A stretch of DNA of 64,000 bases from Chelydra serpentina (Eukaryota; Chordata; Testudines; Chelydridae). The stretch's first letter is position 1, and the number at the start of each line of letters is the position of its first letter. Positions 23,400 to 37,087 of this stretch are shown one piece after another. The stretch is from positions 12,462,001-12,526,000 of the forward strand of contig JBAIAC010000018.1 in NCBI GenBank assembly GCA_037349315.1, written 5' to 3'. The position numbers were made by a program, and so were the translations under genes. The notes beneath the pieces were generated by a model, which did no database searches, was not told the origin of the DNA, and worked only from the letters and a program-made list of their open reading frames with translations.

Positions 23400-26260
23400 A
23401 ACAAAGAATTAAGCTGGAGCCTGGAGATATTTAAAAATCATTTGCCTTCATTGAGAAAGGAGAAGAATAACCATGAAATCATTCTTAGAGAGTTTGATCA
23501 GCATTTTGATGCTTAAAAGAACGTAATACTCAAACGGATGTTCTTTTATGAGCATGCGGAGGCCCAGAGACTTCATGGAAGCCTTAATAAAGGCACAATA
23601 TGAACAAGCATAAAAACATATCAAGGATTGTCTAGTAATTGGAATGTTAAACCAGGGAATTTTAGAAAAATTAATTGTCTGAATTCACTCTGAATTAGGC
23701 CATGCAGTTGATAGTCTGATCAAGGAAAAGTGCAAGTTAGTAACAAGAGTGTCATGGAAGCATGGTACAAGAAATAGCAAAGAAAAAATTCCCATAGGGA
23801 AGAGAGAAGTACAATAAAAATTACTGCTTAGGAGCACTGAGTCCCTGAAAAGTGGGAGGTATAATGAAGAACACATCCAAATGAGGTGTACCCAACCAGC
23901 AGAGGCATATGCCAGAAAGGTAAGAGAGAAGAACATTGAGACCATGTCAGTCGAAGCAGAAGGATGAAGATGATAGCCCAAGCAAAGATGAATGATGCTT
24001 TTTTCCTGACATTCACATCTAAACACATGATTCTTGAACAGGATTTGAATGCTAAATTTAAAATGGATTCAGGTGCTGAGGTGTGACACTGGTTTGTAAA
24101 GAGACTTTTTAGGAGGTGTTTTCCAGTCCTAAATTGGAGCAGCTCTGGGTAGTGCTCAATTGGCCCCATGCACAGATAAGATGTTTGGGCTAATTCAAAG
24201 TCCATGCTACCTGCACAGGCAAGGAAGTATGTGTTTGACACTTTGTAGTTACTTGCAGTGGCCACATTAATAACCAATCATTGAGATGGGCCTCATAAAA
24301 TACAAAGGAGAAGCTGGAACCATGTTTGGTGAAAACTACCTGCTTAATGGACAACTAGTATGGATCGCAATTAAAAAAGGGCCTTTCCTTGTGTGTTGAA
24401 TGCAGTCTGGAGGGTTCCAATCTGCCCTCTTTCCACAGTACAGGAGGGACTGGATAGGGGAGGAAGAAATAGAGTAGTTAAAGGACTGACAGAGTGATGT
24501 GCTCCTATGGGGTCTGTCAGTGTAATAGAAAAAAGGACTATACCATATCTTGAGTCCTGAAAGTGATAGAAGCTGTTTGACACAAATAAATATAGAAAAA
24601 GGTATGCTACAAGAAACCCCACCATAGTTCAAAGGGCATGCGATTGATAAAGAGGGCTGGGGGCCAGATCCAGAGGAAGTTACAGCTGTAGTTGAAATAT
24701 CATGATCTGAAAATATATCCGAAATGATTAAATGTATTCTTCTGGTAAATTTTTGGAGCACATTCCACAAAAGCCCAGTCCCCTTATGAACTATTTCAAG
24801 CAGACTCTGTGTGGATTTCGGAGAAAGCACATGAAAATTTGGTGGATCTAAATAATCTATTGACCACATCACTGGAACAGGCATTTGATGATGTTTCCAA
24901 TTCTACAGCCGTTTCAACAGATGCCAGTAGTTAGAGTTGTTGGCATTCTACTCCAGTTTCAGTGAGATGTTTAAAATCCTGTAGCATGTTGTTCCAGACA
25001 GCTTTCTGACGCCGAGATCAAGTACGCACAACTAGAGAGAATGATTGACAAGTCTATGAGCGTGAGAGAGATTCACAAAATATTTGCAAGGTTTTGATAT
25101 CTTCAAGATCGTGACAGGCCACAACTTACATGTTCTATTAATAAACAATAAAGATTTCAATACGATGCTCCTTAGATGTCTAAGACTGCTCGTGCATTTT
25201 ATGAATTTCAAGCCTCTTTCTGAATATGCACCAGGGAGGTCCTTTAGGGTGGCTAACACCTTACTGAGGAGCCCTATTAATCACCCATATTCTCCGGAGG
25301 CTTGGGACGATTCAGTGGCATCTACCTGTGCTCCTGTATGTCCTGCTAGCCTCAACATGTGAGTTAGGACTGATTAAAATGTCCACTAATGCTGGTAGTT
25401 TGCAGTTGTGTATCCATGATTTTAAGAGATAGTTGGCCCAGTTACTTAACCGGGGTCCATATCCAGCCTGTGATTTTATGCAGAAATTCTAATTACCTAT
25501 GGAAATCTCATTGTCCTACATTCCTTCCATAATAACATTATTAGAAGCACCAGGGCCTTACAAAAAGCTGGGAGTGAGTTTGAATGTCCGTGTAATAACC
25601 CAGCATAGAGCAGGACCTAAAATACAAGGTGGAATTCTGTAAGTCTTGTCAAATGACCAGAGGCACAGCTCAAAGAACCTCTCATAACCACTGCTTTGCC
25701 AGATAGACCATGGAAAAGGATAACATGGCCTGTGGCATGCTTTTCTGGCATGGACTTTTTCTAGATTTGTGGAAATTATGCTTCTTAGTAGACTCACAAG
25801 TCAACTGGGCATGGGGAAAAGTTCTAATTTTTGGCATTCTGGAAGAAATAGTCCCTGACTCTGAGCTGCAATTTGCAGGCTCTGAATCCCACACTTTTGG
25901 GATGCAATATGATTTCAGGCATATTATTTCCAGTCCTCACCACCTATATGGGAACAGTTTGCCAAGAGAATTCTAAAACAAAAGGACTCCACATTATCTT
26001 TATTGAACCATAGGGCAACTCCCCCATCAGTCACAGGAGTAGCCTAGCTCATTTGTGTAGGTGTTGAAAGTTCAGAACAATTCTGCCACCTTCAGAGATA
26101 AATCTTCATTATGTGTGGCCTTGCATTAAGAATGTGAGGCTCCTATGCCAAGTCTAGGAACTCTACCTTCTTTAACCATCTGAACGTACCCCAAAGCCTA
26201 AACCAGGGGATCCAATCCTGAGCTCAGTCAGCTGAAGAAAATATGGACAACACCAGCTGT
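23400..26260 (+). mobile_element. Decayed Ty3/gypsy-type LTR retroelement
   Basis: Fragments of gag and pol occur in order on the plus strand, broken by many stops and shifts. A gag-like piece is at about 23475-23750 (EIILREFDQHF). A protease-like motif, KMDSGAEV, is at 24060. The end of the RT/connection region is at about 24628 (FKGHAIDKEGWGPDPEE), and an RNase H start (STDASS) is near 24914. The RNase H end and linker lie at 25150-25362. Integrase core pieces are at 25690-26035 (LPDRPW, RHIISSPHHLYGNS, LLNHRATPPS). Only about 560 bp separate the protease motif from the end of RT, and no YVDD/YMDD-type box is visible, so the RT core seems deleted. I could not find LTRs or a primer-binding site. 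No piece is functional. Confidence 0.75.
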
Positions 26261-26689
26261 TATTACTGGATGTAACTGCACGCTGAGAGCCTACTAACCA
26301 CTCAGCACTGCTACACAAACAGCTCTCTCCACAACACTTCGGATTGCTTTCTGGTTTTGAATTCTTCCTTGTTTAATGGAATTTTCCGTCTCCTTCACTC
26401 TATGGCTGAGGTGCTGGTAACTGAGAGACTATACTTTATCCAAAATAGCACGTGTCAATTTAAGATAATATTTTCACCAGCTCATGTTTCTGAAGAGTAA
26501 TCTGCATGTTAAATAACACATGATTTTATTGGTAGCAGGGACTAGACATTTTGACCTCAATCGCTTGCTGCTGTGGTCACTGAACCCTCTCATAATAATG
26601 AAAGAGACATGTAGAAATGGCTCCATGTTATGTCCCAATCCCTGACAGCCCAGAGTGGACTCAGGTATAAAATAATATACAGTAAAGGC

Positions 26690-26802
26690 CAAATCCTAAA
26701 GTCTTAATCTGGTTTTATTCAATCCTTACTCAGGCAAAGCATGGTTTGACTTCAGTAGGAGTTTTGACTCTAAAATGGAATAAGGATTTCAGATTAAGGG
26801 CA
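26690..26802. mobile_element. Palindromic MITE-like element
   Basis: GGCCAAATCCTAAAGTCTTA at the left is mirrored by TAAGGATTTCAGATTAAGGG-type sequence at the right, with GACTTCAGTAGGAGT in the centre. Confidence 0.5.
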
Positions 26803-28294
26803 AATACATTTTAAATTATTAAATTAATAAAAAACAGCAACTTGCAGAACATAAGACTAATATATCCTGTTCTCAAAAGACCCATTGTCATCCTGACAGA
26901 TTCACAATACCATTGAAAAAACATTTACTTCAGTGGAGCCACACTGATTTACACTAGCTGAAAATCTGTCCCTTGGCTGTAGATCGACTTAGTTCTCGGC
27001 TTATTGAAATCCATGGGAGTTTTGCCATTGACTTGAGCATGATCAGTTCCTATATGCTGTATAGCTAGAGGGGAAGAGCTGTCACTCCAGATCCTTAATC
27101 CTAAAACATGAGGAAGAGCATGTGCTCCAGCAATATGATGAGAGCCCACGCCCAAGGTCCACATTTTGTAGCATCAAGAGATTGTGAACACTGAGAATTC
27201 ACACAGGAATCGGTTTGTGACTTTCATGCCAACATGCTTAAGGTAGGTCCTGAGATGTCTGTCTATGGATATTGAGATATTATTAGAATTTTACTATTTG
27301 ATCCAGGTATTTTAGGTATTTAATTTTTTTTTTTTAACAACATGTTCTGCATTGCCTGGGAGCCAAGCTCCAAATAAGGCAGGCAAACTCCATACACACA
27401 AATGGAGAGGTTTCAGTAGCATTTGGAAACACATGCAAACTCTCAGAATAGAATTCCCCCGCCCCTCTCCCCTTACTAGAGTCTTGTTTCATTTTGGAAA
27501 AGTGGACACAGAGGGTTAATTTTCAAAGCATTGCCCTAGAGGTACACCTAACCCTTTCCCACTTTCCTGGCAGAGAAGGATTTGGGTGTGTAACTCCATT
27601 TTGAAACTGTACCGCATTGAGCATGACTGTAAATACTATCATATACTACAGAACAGCCCCAAACACTCTTGTTTGTAACAGTGATACTACAGTATTTGGA
27701 ACACTCTTGAAAACTAGCTACTGTACTTTGGGGCTATTACAGTAAATAAAACACAATAATTTTTAATAGAGGTATCTAATGAAATGACACGAGAGAATGA
27801 GGTAGCTATCTATATAGTGTACAAGCCAGTGATCACCGAGAAATGTTTCCAGATTATTTTTGGCTACCTTGGTACTTTTTTAGAGATGTTGTCTGCTAGA
27901 TGTAGTAAAATCCCAGAGGGCTCCTTTGCATGTTGTCTTATCTTGGTGTGTATAGGGACTTTACATAGTTAACCCATTTTGTTCTTGGCTTCCTATATAC
28001 AGTGTCATGATTTCAGTATGCAGGAAAAATATTTACATATCTCAAATGAAAAATTAATACATTTTACCATACTGTAGATGTGTATATTCAAGATACTTAC
28101 TGTTAAGGGACAGTAAATAATATTTAGTAGTTCTCAGTAACTTGCAGAAATGTTATGATAATACCATATCATACTCATGGTACGATTCATCAGTACTTTT
28201 TCCAAATGCAAATACAGTATAATCCTAACTGGATCTTTTTTTGTTTTGTTTCCCCCGTATTTGTTTTCTCTATGTAGTATACTGTTAGCAGTAT

Positions 28295-28515
28295 TACATT
28301 ATAACAAGTGCTTTGCACTTTTGAATTCCACCTTCCATCTGAGCTCAGTGCACTTTACAAATGTTAATGAACTAAGCCTCAAGCAGTCGTTTGAGGGAGG
28401 GGAAGTATCATTATCCCAGTTGTATAGGTAAGGAAACTCAGGTGGGGAGAGATTGTGACCTACCCAAAATCACACCAGAAGTCTGTGGCGGAGAGGAAAA
28501 GAGAACCCAAGCCTC
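28295..28515 (-). mobile_element. MIR-like SINE, diverged
   Basis: The GCACTTTACAAATGTTAATG, ATTATCCCAGTTGTATAGGT and GGAAACTCAG blocks, followed by a degraded AACCCAAGCCTCCTTG end, match the reverse of a MIR-like SINE. Confidence 0.65.
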
Positions 28516-31500
28516 CTTGATGCTCAGCGTACATACAGATGCAGCAGGCTGAGAACTACATGTTGTAGACTTTATTTTTTCCCTTTCATTTCTGTATATA
28601 ATGGCTGAGCAGTGCCTGATGCCACCTTTGCCCTCCCAGGGCTGCCAGATGCGGGTTAGACCCTTGTGTAAGTTAGAGGCTGCTCTAACTCTCATTGGCC
28701 GGATACAGCTCCTAAAGGATTGCTTTGCCAGATGGGGATTGCCAGAATGCAGCAGCACTCCAGCTCCTTGGCTTGGTCCTGACATAGCTCCTACATTGTG
28801 GGAAGGGGACAGAGTGGTGCAGATCCAGCTCTATGTTAGCTGAGTATCACCCCCGTCCCCCGACCAGGAGAAGCCTAATTTGCCCAGAGAGGCACAAAGG
28901 GGCCATCACGTGGGCCAAGATCTGTCCCAATGTGGCAGATAAAACTGCATCTAAGCATAGTCTATGCAGCTAATATACATTGCCATATAACCGAGTAGAC
29001 AGTTTGTAGGTACTCCGCTGATTGATTGTTAGTCCTGTACACCAATAAGATAATCACGCCACTGTTGGATTACAATGAAATGATTTCCCAGAGCCTTTTC
29101 ATGCTGAATCCTCTGCACTTTGCTCCCTTGAGTAGTCTCCAATGAAGTCAATGGACCTACGTGTGGGAAACCAAGCAGGATTTGGCCCCAAGGATATTTA
29201 GTTGCACGAAAAGCACTCTGGTAATACTCAGTGACTGAGCCAGGTGTTGCAATTGGTGGGTGAGGGGTCTTTGGTGGTGGTCTGAAGAGTGAACCCTCCC
29301 TACACTCACCCGGCAGCGTCAGCTCCTGTACCACAGGGCGTGGCCGGGCTCCCCACTCTGGGCATTGAGACCTGGTGCATGAGGTCACAGCACCGTTCAG
29401 GTTTGATCCCGTGACAGAGGGGCAGCTGGGTCAAATTTGAGTGAGTGGCATTGCATCCTGGTGCCTGGGGTCACAGTGCCGCATGACCCTGTGTGCCATG
29501 CTGCAATGCCCAGAGCGGGGATCTAGGCCAGGCCCTATAGGACAGGAGCTGCTGCTGCTGAGGGAGTGCGCAGTGGGCTTGCTCTCCAGCCCTTTGTGAA
29601 AATGTGTAGCTTACAATATTCAGCTGCACAATATGCTTGACGAGGTGCCTGACATAGACCTAAAGGCTGTGCGGGGGAGGCAAAACAGGGAAAGCGGTTG
29701 GCCTCCGTTCGCTCTGCCTCTGGGAATAGTCATGTTTCTGTCGTCTGCCTACTAAAAACACACTCATGATTTTTGCATCACACAGATCCTGTCTTGCAGT
29801 AGCAACAACCAAAGTAGCATTACTGCTTGTTGGTTCTCTTCCAAAATCCTTCCCATTCTGGCTCCAAGATGTTGCACCCACTCAAGCCTGAATTTGAGCC
29901 TCCAATAGAAAGACGCCTGTCTGCAGATTTAAAATAAGCAGCGAGTTTATTTGATAAACTGCCAGTGCCCTTTAAAAATCAAGTATAAGTTGTGCCTGCA
30001 CCGAGTACTGCAGCCTTTCTTCCCACCCCTGCTCTCTTTTTCTTGTCTTTCCCCAAGAGGAGAATTGACAGCTGTGGCCTCAAACAGGGTGTGTCTTGGA
30101 TGCCAAGTTCCGGGATATCGTTCTCACAGTGGCATTTGAGGTCCATGATAGGCTCTTTGGCATTGTCTCTTGGCAGCTGTGAGGCTGCTTTTGAAGTTGT
30201 GTCAGGTCAGACTGCTTTGTGTATGGCTGGGCCCCTTGCCGATGAGATGCCCCTTCCCCTACCAACTGTAATTACTGCCTAATATGGTATAGCAGATCTA
30301 CATACAAGACTCTGATGATGAATAGGGAAGGATCCAAATAACCAGATATTTTTCACCTTAGATCTACACAGTGCCTTTAATGTTACTTCAGATGAATAAA
30401 TGGCATTGCAGCTAGCTTTGCTCACACTTCAGTGCAAGACTCGGCCTTAAGTGGATTCTTCAGGAGGTTCTGCAACTCAAATATTTATTCATTAGAAATT
30501 TTCTCCATCCCAAGATCACCTCACTGTTTACTCAGTACACAATTAAAAATAGATAAATAACTAGTGCCAGCAATTGGCAACACATTTTATTAATCCTGCT
30601 CTCTGCCACCCCCTCAACCCTCCCCTCAAACCAATCCCTTCTGCCCCAGCTGAATGCCCAAATAAGGGAAATGCTAAATTAAATGAATGGAACTTTGTGC
30701 TCAGAAAATCATCAACAAAGGCTCTGCTTAACTGTAGGAGGAAGAGAGTGCCAGAGTTTGGCACCCTTCACTAAGAATGTCTTGCCATCTCCCCGCAAGG
30801 AGTTCCACATCTCAGCCAGTCGCAGCCACGACAATGGAAAGAGGTGCTGTTTATTTTTACTCTGAAAAACTGGCCTGCAATGATGTTTGCATCTATACCT
30901 GTTCATTTGTAATCTGCCATAGTATTATGGACAGTATCTGATTAAACTAGACATAAATTAGGAGCCACACAGGATTCTTTTGTAAATGTGTGTGTATACA
31001 CATGTGTATCTATGTATGTCCTCATATGTGTTTTGATTCTCCTCTCATACCAGTTACACACAAACACACACATTTACCTGTGTCAAGCTGGTGTAAGTTA
31101 GCTGAGAATCAAGCGAGCTGGAGATATGGTGGCACACAAACTTGTCAGAGTAAAGGGAGCTAATTCATGAAACTAATCAAGTGATACGCCTCCAAATGTC
31201 TCAGGAAGTGTTTGTAAAGAAAACCTTAGAATAGACTCGGCCATTTATTTACTATAGAGGAGAGAGGGAAAGTGAGTCATCTGCAGAGGTTTGCAATCCA
31301 CAGACTGAAATTGGCTTTAAATAATTATGTAGTTATGATAATTATTCATCTCCCCAGCCAGAACTCATGGGGAAAAAAGGTGCACACACACACAGTAGCA
31401 ATGCATCTGATAATTTGCCTACAGAATACAAACGTGTCCCGATAGTCCAAAATTCTAATCACTGCAGCTCCCATTAACTTCAATGGAAGTGTTGAGTGCT

Positions 31501-32242
31501 CAGCTGCTCTGAAAATCAGTGCCAGATTTCATCCCGAAGGATCTCCCAGCATGTCTGTGTTCAGATACACAGATTAGGAATCATTTTACTACTGTGGGGG
31601 TGGGTGGGATACATTTTTGACCAAGGACAGTGAGACGAGGAAGGGTGCTGTCAGCCACACAAGCAGTCCTATACTCAGGTTTTAGGTCTCATCCTAAATA
31701 TCCTCACATGGTAAATGATACTGAACTTTAATGTATCTATAGCAACTCAGAATAATTAAGGTCTGTTTCAATTTGAGCCATTTGGTTCCAGGGAGTGTCG
31801 ATATTCCGAAACCTGATGCTTGGCAGACATAGTGTAGTCATCTAACAGAGAGGTCTAAAGCATCACCCGATAAAGTAACACAGTGGGCTCTACCTATGTC
31901 AAAAATAGGCAGATCACTAATTACACCTCTTTGAATTACTCGTGAATGCCTTTGAATATCTTCTATCTGGAGAAGTATGCATGATGCATGATGATTGTTG
32001 TCAGGCATCATGTGAAAGCCTACAAGACAAAATTTAAAAAGTGAAAGTGCCTAAGGCTGTAATTGCTGTTAGTGTAAGAACTTTTCCATGGCTTTTTTGC
32101 CTTAAAAAAATCTTAACAGAAGATCCTATTTTTAGTAATAGGAAAAATTGTATTTATAACAGAAAAAAAATATACAATTAAAGCTGTGAAAACAAATCAA
32201 AGTGCAGTATTTAGCACATTAATTATTGTGAAATAAATAGTG

Positions 32243-32450
32243 AGGACAGGAAGCTTAATAATACTTAGTATTCCTAACACTTTTCATTATTAACGTCCTC
32301 TACAAATATCAATTAATTAATCCTCATGACATCTCAGTATTATGACAGTAAGTATTATCCCCCATTTACAGATGAGGAAACTTAGGTCAAGGGTTCTGCC
32401 TAAGGCCACAGAAAGATCCGTGTCATAGCTAGGCTTAGAATTCAGAAAGC
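32243..32450 (-). mobile_element. MIR-like SINE, diverged
   Basis: TTATCCCCCATTTACAGATG, AGGAAACTTAGGTCAAGG and TAAGGCCACAGAAAG are diagnostic blocks of a reverse-oriented MIR-like SINE. Confidence 0.7.
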
Positions 32451-32939
32451 CCTGGTTTTCAATTATGTGCCCAGAGAACACTAGAATATGCCTCTCACTC
32501 TGTGCCCCTGTCATGGCCATTGGAAGTATTTTCCACAGGGGTGGCAATTCCAGAGATTCACACAAGCTCTCGGTGGGTAGGAAACGGCATTTAACAAATA
32601 CATCACCCATTTTTCCTGGAGGTTAGCAGAAAACCTCATTATAGTTAGGCGCACTTGAATCCCTCGGCTACTGTTGTGGAGTTGATTCCCTGGCACGACC
32701 CTGACTGAGAGAATTCAACTTCAATAGGCATTCTGTACCTGGAGCTTCTACAACTCAGGGCCACTGGGGAGGAACCAGAAGCTGGCTTTTGGGCTTTTCT
32801 GTCCAGGACTGTTCCTCACTTCCCCAGTGACAGTCGCACTATAAACAGCCACTACATATTTAGCATCCTTGCCCATATGGAAGTAATGGTCCTGATTACA
32901 ACATCTCTGCTCTCTTGTTGCAGCATTTCTCTCCTAAGC

Positions 32940-33415
32940 ACTAAATAATAATATTACCACCTCTCTCTTATATAGTGTTTTTCATCTGTATATCACAAAG
33001 GAGGTCAGTATCCCCATCCCTATTTTACAGATAGGGAAACTGAGGCACGGTGAGGCTAAGGCCCAGATTTCTAAAGTTATTTTGACATTGCTGCACTCAG
33101 CCTTGCAATGCCTAACTGATTTAGGAGACTAAATATAATTTTAAAAAGGGATTTAGGCACCAAAGGAGCCAAAATCCCATTGCTAGCTGATGGGATTTAA
33201 GCTCCTATGTGTCTAAATCCCTTTTGAAAATGAGATTTAGGCACCTAAATCAGTTAGGCACTGCAATGCTGCGTACAGTGACGTCTAAATAGCTTTCAAA
33301 ATCAGGGCCAGACTGAATTGCCTAAAGTCACCCAGCCGGCCAGTGGCAGAGACAAGAATAGAATCCGGGTCTCCTGAGACGCAGTCCAGTGCACTTCCTG
33401 TATCACGACAGACAT
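32940..33415 (-). mobile_element. MIR-like SINE interrupted by a MITE
   Basis: The left part (to about 33060) ends TACAGATAGGGAAACTGAGG CACGG, and the right part (from about 33310) has AAAGTCACCCAGCCGGCCAG and a GAATCCGGGTCTCCTGAG end. The palindromic element at 33061-33309 splits it. Confidence 0.82.
33061..33309. mobile_element. Palindromic MITE nested in a MIR-like SINE
   Basis: GGCCCAGATTTCTAAAGTTA at the left and AGCTTTCAAAATCAGGGCC at the right are inverted, with GCACCTAAATC-type palindromes inside. The host SINE continues on both sides (GGCACGGTGAGGCTAA, then CTGAATTGCCTAAAGTCACC). Confidence 0.8.
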
Positions 33416-33770
33416 TTTTAAAATAGGATGCTGTAGCAAACAGCCCATGGTGCATTTGGAAAGTTCATTTGAATCTTTTGAGACAAGCCAGCATATTCAA
33501 TTTCTTCTCTTTCTTGGAAATTCCTACTTTGAACTAAGCAAATGAGGCATGATCTCTTTTATCCAGATTTCAGTAATTAATATTAGGTATTCACTTCTGG
33601 TTTTGTCAAGTCTGAGGCAGATCTAGCTTTTGGAGATGGAAAATGCCACCACTGAGAAAGCTTCTCTCCAGTTTTTGGGGACCCCCTATGTTTATAGGAC
33701 AGTCCTGAAATTAATGGGTGATGGCGGGTCTGCTGTTGTCTGACTGCACTCAAAGGAGCTCTGCCTAAGG

Positions 33771-33969
33771 CAGGCCTGCACAACTCGTAAAGCGGTGAGG
33801 GCCATATTACTCCAAAGAAAACAGCTGAGGGCTGAAAGAAAACCCTTTCCCGCCGCCAAAGTTGTTGAGCAAAAAAAAACATATATTTTTTTCTCTACCC
33901 CACCGCGGGCCACACAGTGAGCCTTCGCGGGCCCTATGCGGCCCGCAGGCCGTATGTTGTGCAGGCATG
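33771..33969. mobile_element. hAT-like MITE (CAGGCCTGCACAAC ends)
   Basis: 199 bp with inverted ends CAGGCCTGCACAAC and GTTGTGCAGGCATG. A perfect 8-bp duplication GCCTAAGG is present at 33763-33770 and 33970-33977. Confidence 0.92.
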
Positions 33970-35061
33970 GCCTAAGGTAAAGGTCGTTGTGGTGTTCAAA
34001 CTTTCTCCTTGCTCCCACCCACTATCTGGGATCTGAGATGGAAGGGAAAACAAAAATCCATGGGCATGTATTTGGGTAGAGGGAAGACAGAGTAAAGAAT
34101 CAGGATAAAAGATGGAGGAGAGGTTGAATAGAGCCATGTGTGGGAAAGGGGAGATTGAGAGAATGAGTGTCCCAGGAATAAAATTGGCCCTGGTCCTAAG
34201 CAAAAGGGAGAGAGTATTCATTTTTTTCCTCCTTTTTTGTGGTCTTGTTTGAGCCTGACCTGGAGGAGGTCAAAGCCCTTCAGGGGAGGCCCGCCTCATA
34301 GTTTGGCAAACACTGCCTGGTGATTACTCACAGGGAAGTGATGCATTCCTTTGGCGCTGCTCAGGCACTATCTCCCCCCCAACTTGAACTTAGAAGAAAA
34401 TATGGGGGAAGAAGGGAGGTAAAGCCATGACCCAAAGTCATTTTGTTAGTGAAAATGTACTAATGAGTGAACATCACAATTTACAGCAGATTCTGCAAAC
34501 CCCAACCTTCAGTGAATACCTCTCATTCACACCATTAGTCCCATTGAATCCATACGGCTTTTTGCATGGGTGAGTGCTATTCAGCAGGAGTTGGGGCTGC
34601 AGTTTCTGGCCCTTTATAATTGACATTACTTTTGGTTTATAGTGCATGGTTGTGAATCCAGTTCTGAATGTTTTACAGGAAAACAAGGTTTGCATTTGTC
34701 AGTACAGATTTAATTAGTGGCTTTCCCCTGTTCTTGCAAGGAAAGCAGTGGATTAAGCAAGCAGAACATTACTATGCATGGATATCAACATCAAGAAACA
34801 GTTTCACACAGTTGCTCTTGGCAAAGAGTTACACAGCTTAGAATCAATGTTTCATGGTTCTTATTTTCAATCAGTCCAAGTCCACGAGTTTCATCAATTC
34901 GAGCAAATATAGAAAAAAATTCCCAGGGATGGACTAGCGTACAGCTGTGCTGGGTTCTGATGCTGCCAGTGTTCCCAGCTGCTGCATTATCAGAGTATTT
35001 ATTCCAAAATAATCCCGTAAAAAGAATATAAAACCAAACACTGCACAATAGTTAGTGTAAC

Positions 35062-35176
35062 GGGCCCCAGTTCAGCAAAGCACTTAAGCAGCTATTTAAA
35101 TTTTAGCGCATTTAAATCCATCCATATTCAGCAAATCACTTAGGGACATGTTTAAATACTTTGCTGAATTGAGTCC
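35062..35176. mobile_element. Palindromic MITE-like element
   Basis: GGGCCCCAGTTCAGCAAAGC and CTTTGCTGAATTGAGTCC are inverted ends; the arms also share AAGCACTTAAGC/TTAAATACTT-type sequence. It lies about 740 bp upstream of the candidate EGF TATA box. Confidence 0.65.
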
Positions 35177-35911
35177 ATAACGCTTATATGTCGGGGATTT
35201 TTGGAGCGGCAGGAAGAAAGTGAGCCTGATTCATCACTACCTAGCATCTTGTAGTCATTTACTCCTGTGAAAAGTGGGTGTAAAAGGCCACTGTCTCAGA
35301 ATAGTAGCCTTGTACAGCCTCTGTGCGCAGATATCAATGACTACAGCAGGTGCAAAACAGAGCAGAATCAGACCACATATTGTCTCTGTTCCTGACAGTA
35401 GCTGTCTGCCTGTGATTGCGAAAGAATGGTTGGCCAAATTCAGACCGATGTAAGTGGCGGCCACTTCTGAAATTGACGCTAATATAATCCACCTTTCCAG
35501 GCAAAAATATACATCAGGGAAACCGGAAGATTATATTTTTTTCTGTTTATGCACAAATATGTATTTAGGATAAAGTTTGCTTGTGGTAATGAAACACATG
35601 ATGTTATTAACATGAATGACTAGTTATTCATAATCATGACTGTACATAGCATAGTGTAAGTCTGGATGCAGCCTCTGAGAAGCTAAAGTACAGCCAGTGT
35701 TAAGCAAGTACCTGCTAGGCAGCAGGGACTGCTTTTTTAAAATACTGAGTATTATGCGTGGTGGGATATCTGCACTTTGGCTGGCTTCCCTGTAGTATAG
35801 AACTGACAACATTACTATTTGCAAACACAGGCTTCACTCAAGTGGCACTAAAAAGAGAAGAGGTGGGGCAAGCAGAGCTTTAAAAAGGAATGGGGAGTCA
35901 TTCCAAGTTTG

Positions 35912-35919
35912 TATATAAA
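35912..35919 (+). promoter_or_regulatory. EGF: Candidate TATA box of EGF
   Basis: The sequence TATATAAA lies about 475 bp before the EGF start codon. If used, transcription would start near 35945 and give a 5' UTR of about 450 nt, a length I consider plausible for this gene. No repeat interrupts the interval. The call rests on the motif and its spacing only. Confidence 0.4.
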
Positions 35920-36369
35920 GAGAAACTATGATTTAGGAGGGATAATACCTATAGATATCTACCCACAAACTCATTTAAGGTCTGTGGTGGCAGTTTCACA
36001 GCTTTTAAGATTGATTCCACAGCTTTGCTTGTTGCAAGGAAATTTGTAGTGATCCTCCTGAGATTTGCTTTTAAGCTGTGTTAAGTTTGTGGCAAGGGTG
36101 TCAGGCATTTCATACTTGACTTTAAAAAAAAAAAAAAAAAGAGAGAGAGAGAAAACATTGTGTGTGTGTGGAAGAAATCTTGCTGGAATTTCCTCAAAGG
36201 TTGTAGTAGGGACTGAAGTGACAAGAAAAGCAAGAAAGGAATAAAACTGTGGGGGATTGTGAAAAGATGTCCCATTGCATAAAGCTGGCTGTTGTAGAAA
36301 TACTCTGGGAATATACATGTTCATCTTGTCGTGGATATGACTGAGTACAAGCAAGTTGCTCTCTATTGA

Positions 36370-36522
<153 letters not shown>

Positions 36523-36843
36523 TAAGCGACTTTTACTTTAGACCATTCAAATGTTAAGGGACGCTGCATTTTTTATCCTCTTACCTGAGTTTCATGTGCT
36601 TTTGGTTTTTACGTAATGTGTATGTGTTACTATGATTGGCTCGATAAATCAGCTTTTATATATTTTTGTTTCCCACAGCTAACAGGACTGCTATTCCTTT
36701 ATTTTTATACCAAAACTAGCCAATGCCAATTTAGCTATATGAAAGTAATCTGTAAGAGAGAGATCAATACTATTAGTAAAGAGATTTGAACTGTCCCTGG
36801 TTATCCCGTTCTGTTTTTCGGTGTCTCTGTTGTGTGTGTCTCT

Positions 36844-36975
<132 letters not shown>

Positions 36976-36980
<5 letters not shown>

Positions 36981-37087
36981 CACAGAGAATAATACATCTA
37001 TAGACAAAAATATATATAAATAAATATATTATATTACGTTTATTTATATATTTTTTGTCTATAGATGTATTATTCTCTGTGTACACA
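36976..37087. repeat. EGF: Long AT-rich inverted repeat beside the TG tract
   Basis: The left arm (about 36976-37023) and the right arm (about 37039-37087) are near-perfect reverse complements over some 48 bp, including the block AATACATCTATAGACAAAAA. The AT-rich centre is only about 15 nt. The right arm is followed by ACACACAC and GAGAGAGAG, mirroring the GA/TG tract on the left. Confidence 0.92.

Noticed and set aside
23685..24884. Minus-strand open frames of 113-182 codons
   Set aside because: The retroelement motifs in this interval read on the plus strand; the minus-strand frames are opposite-strand shadows with no family resemblance.
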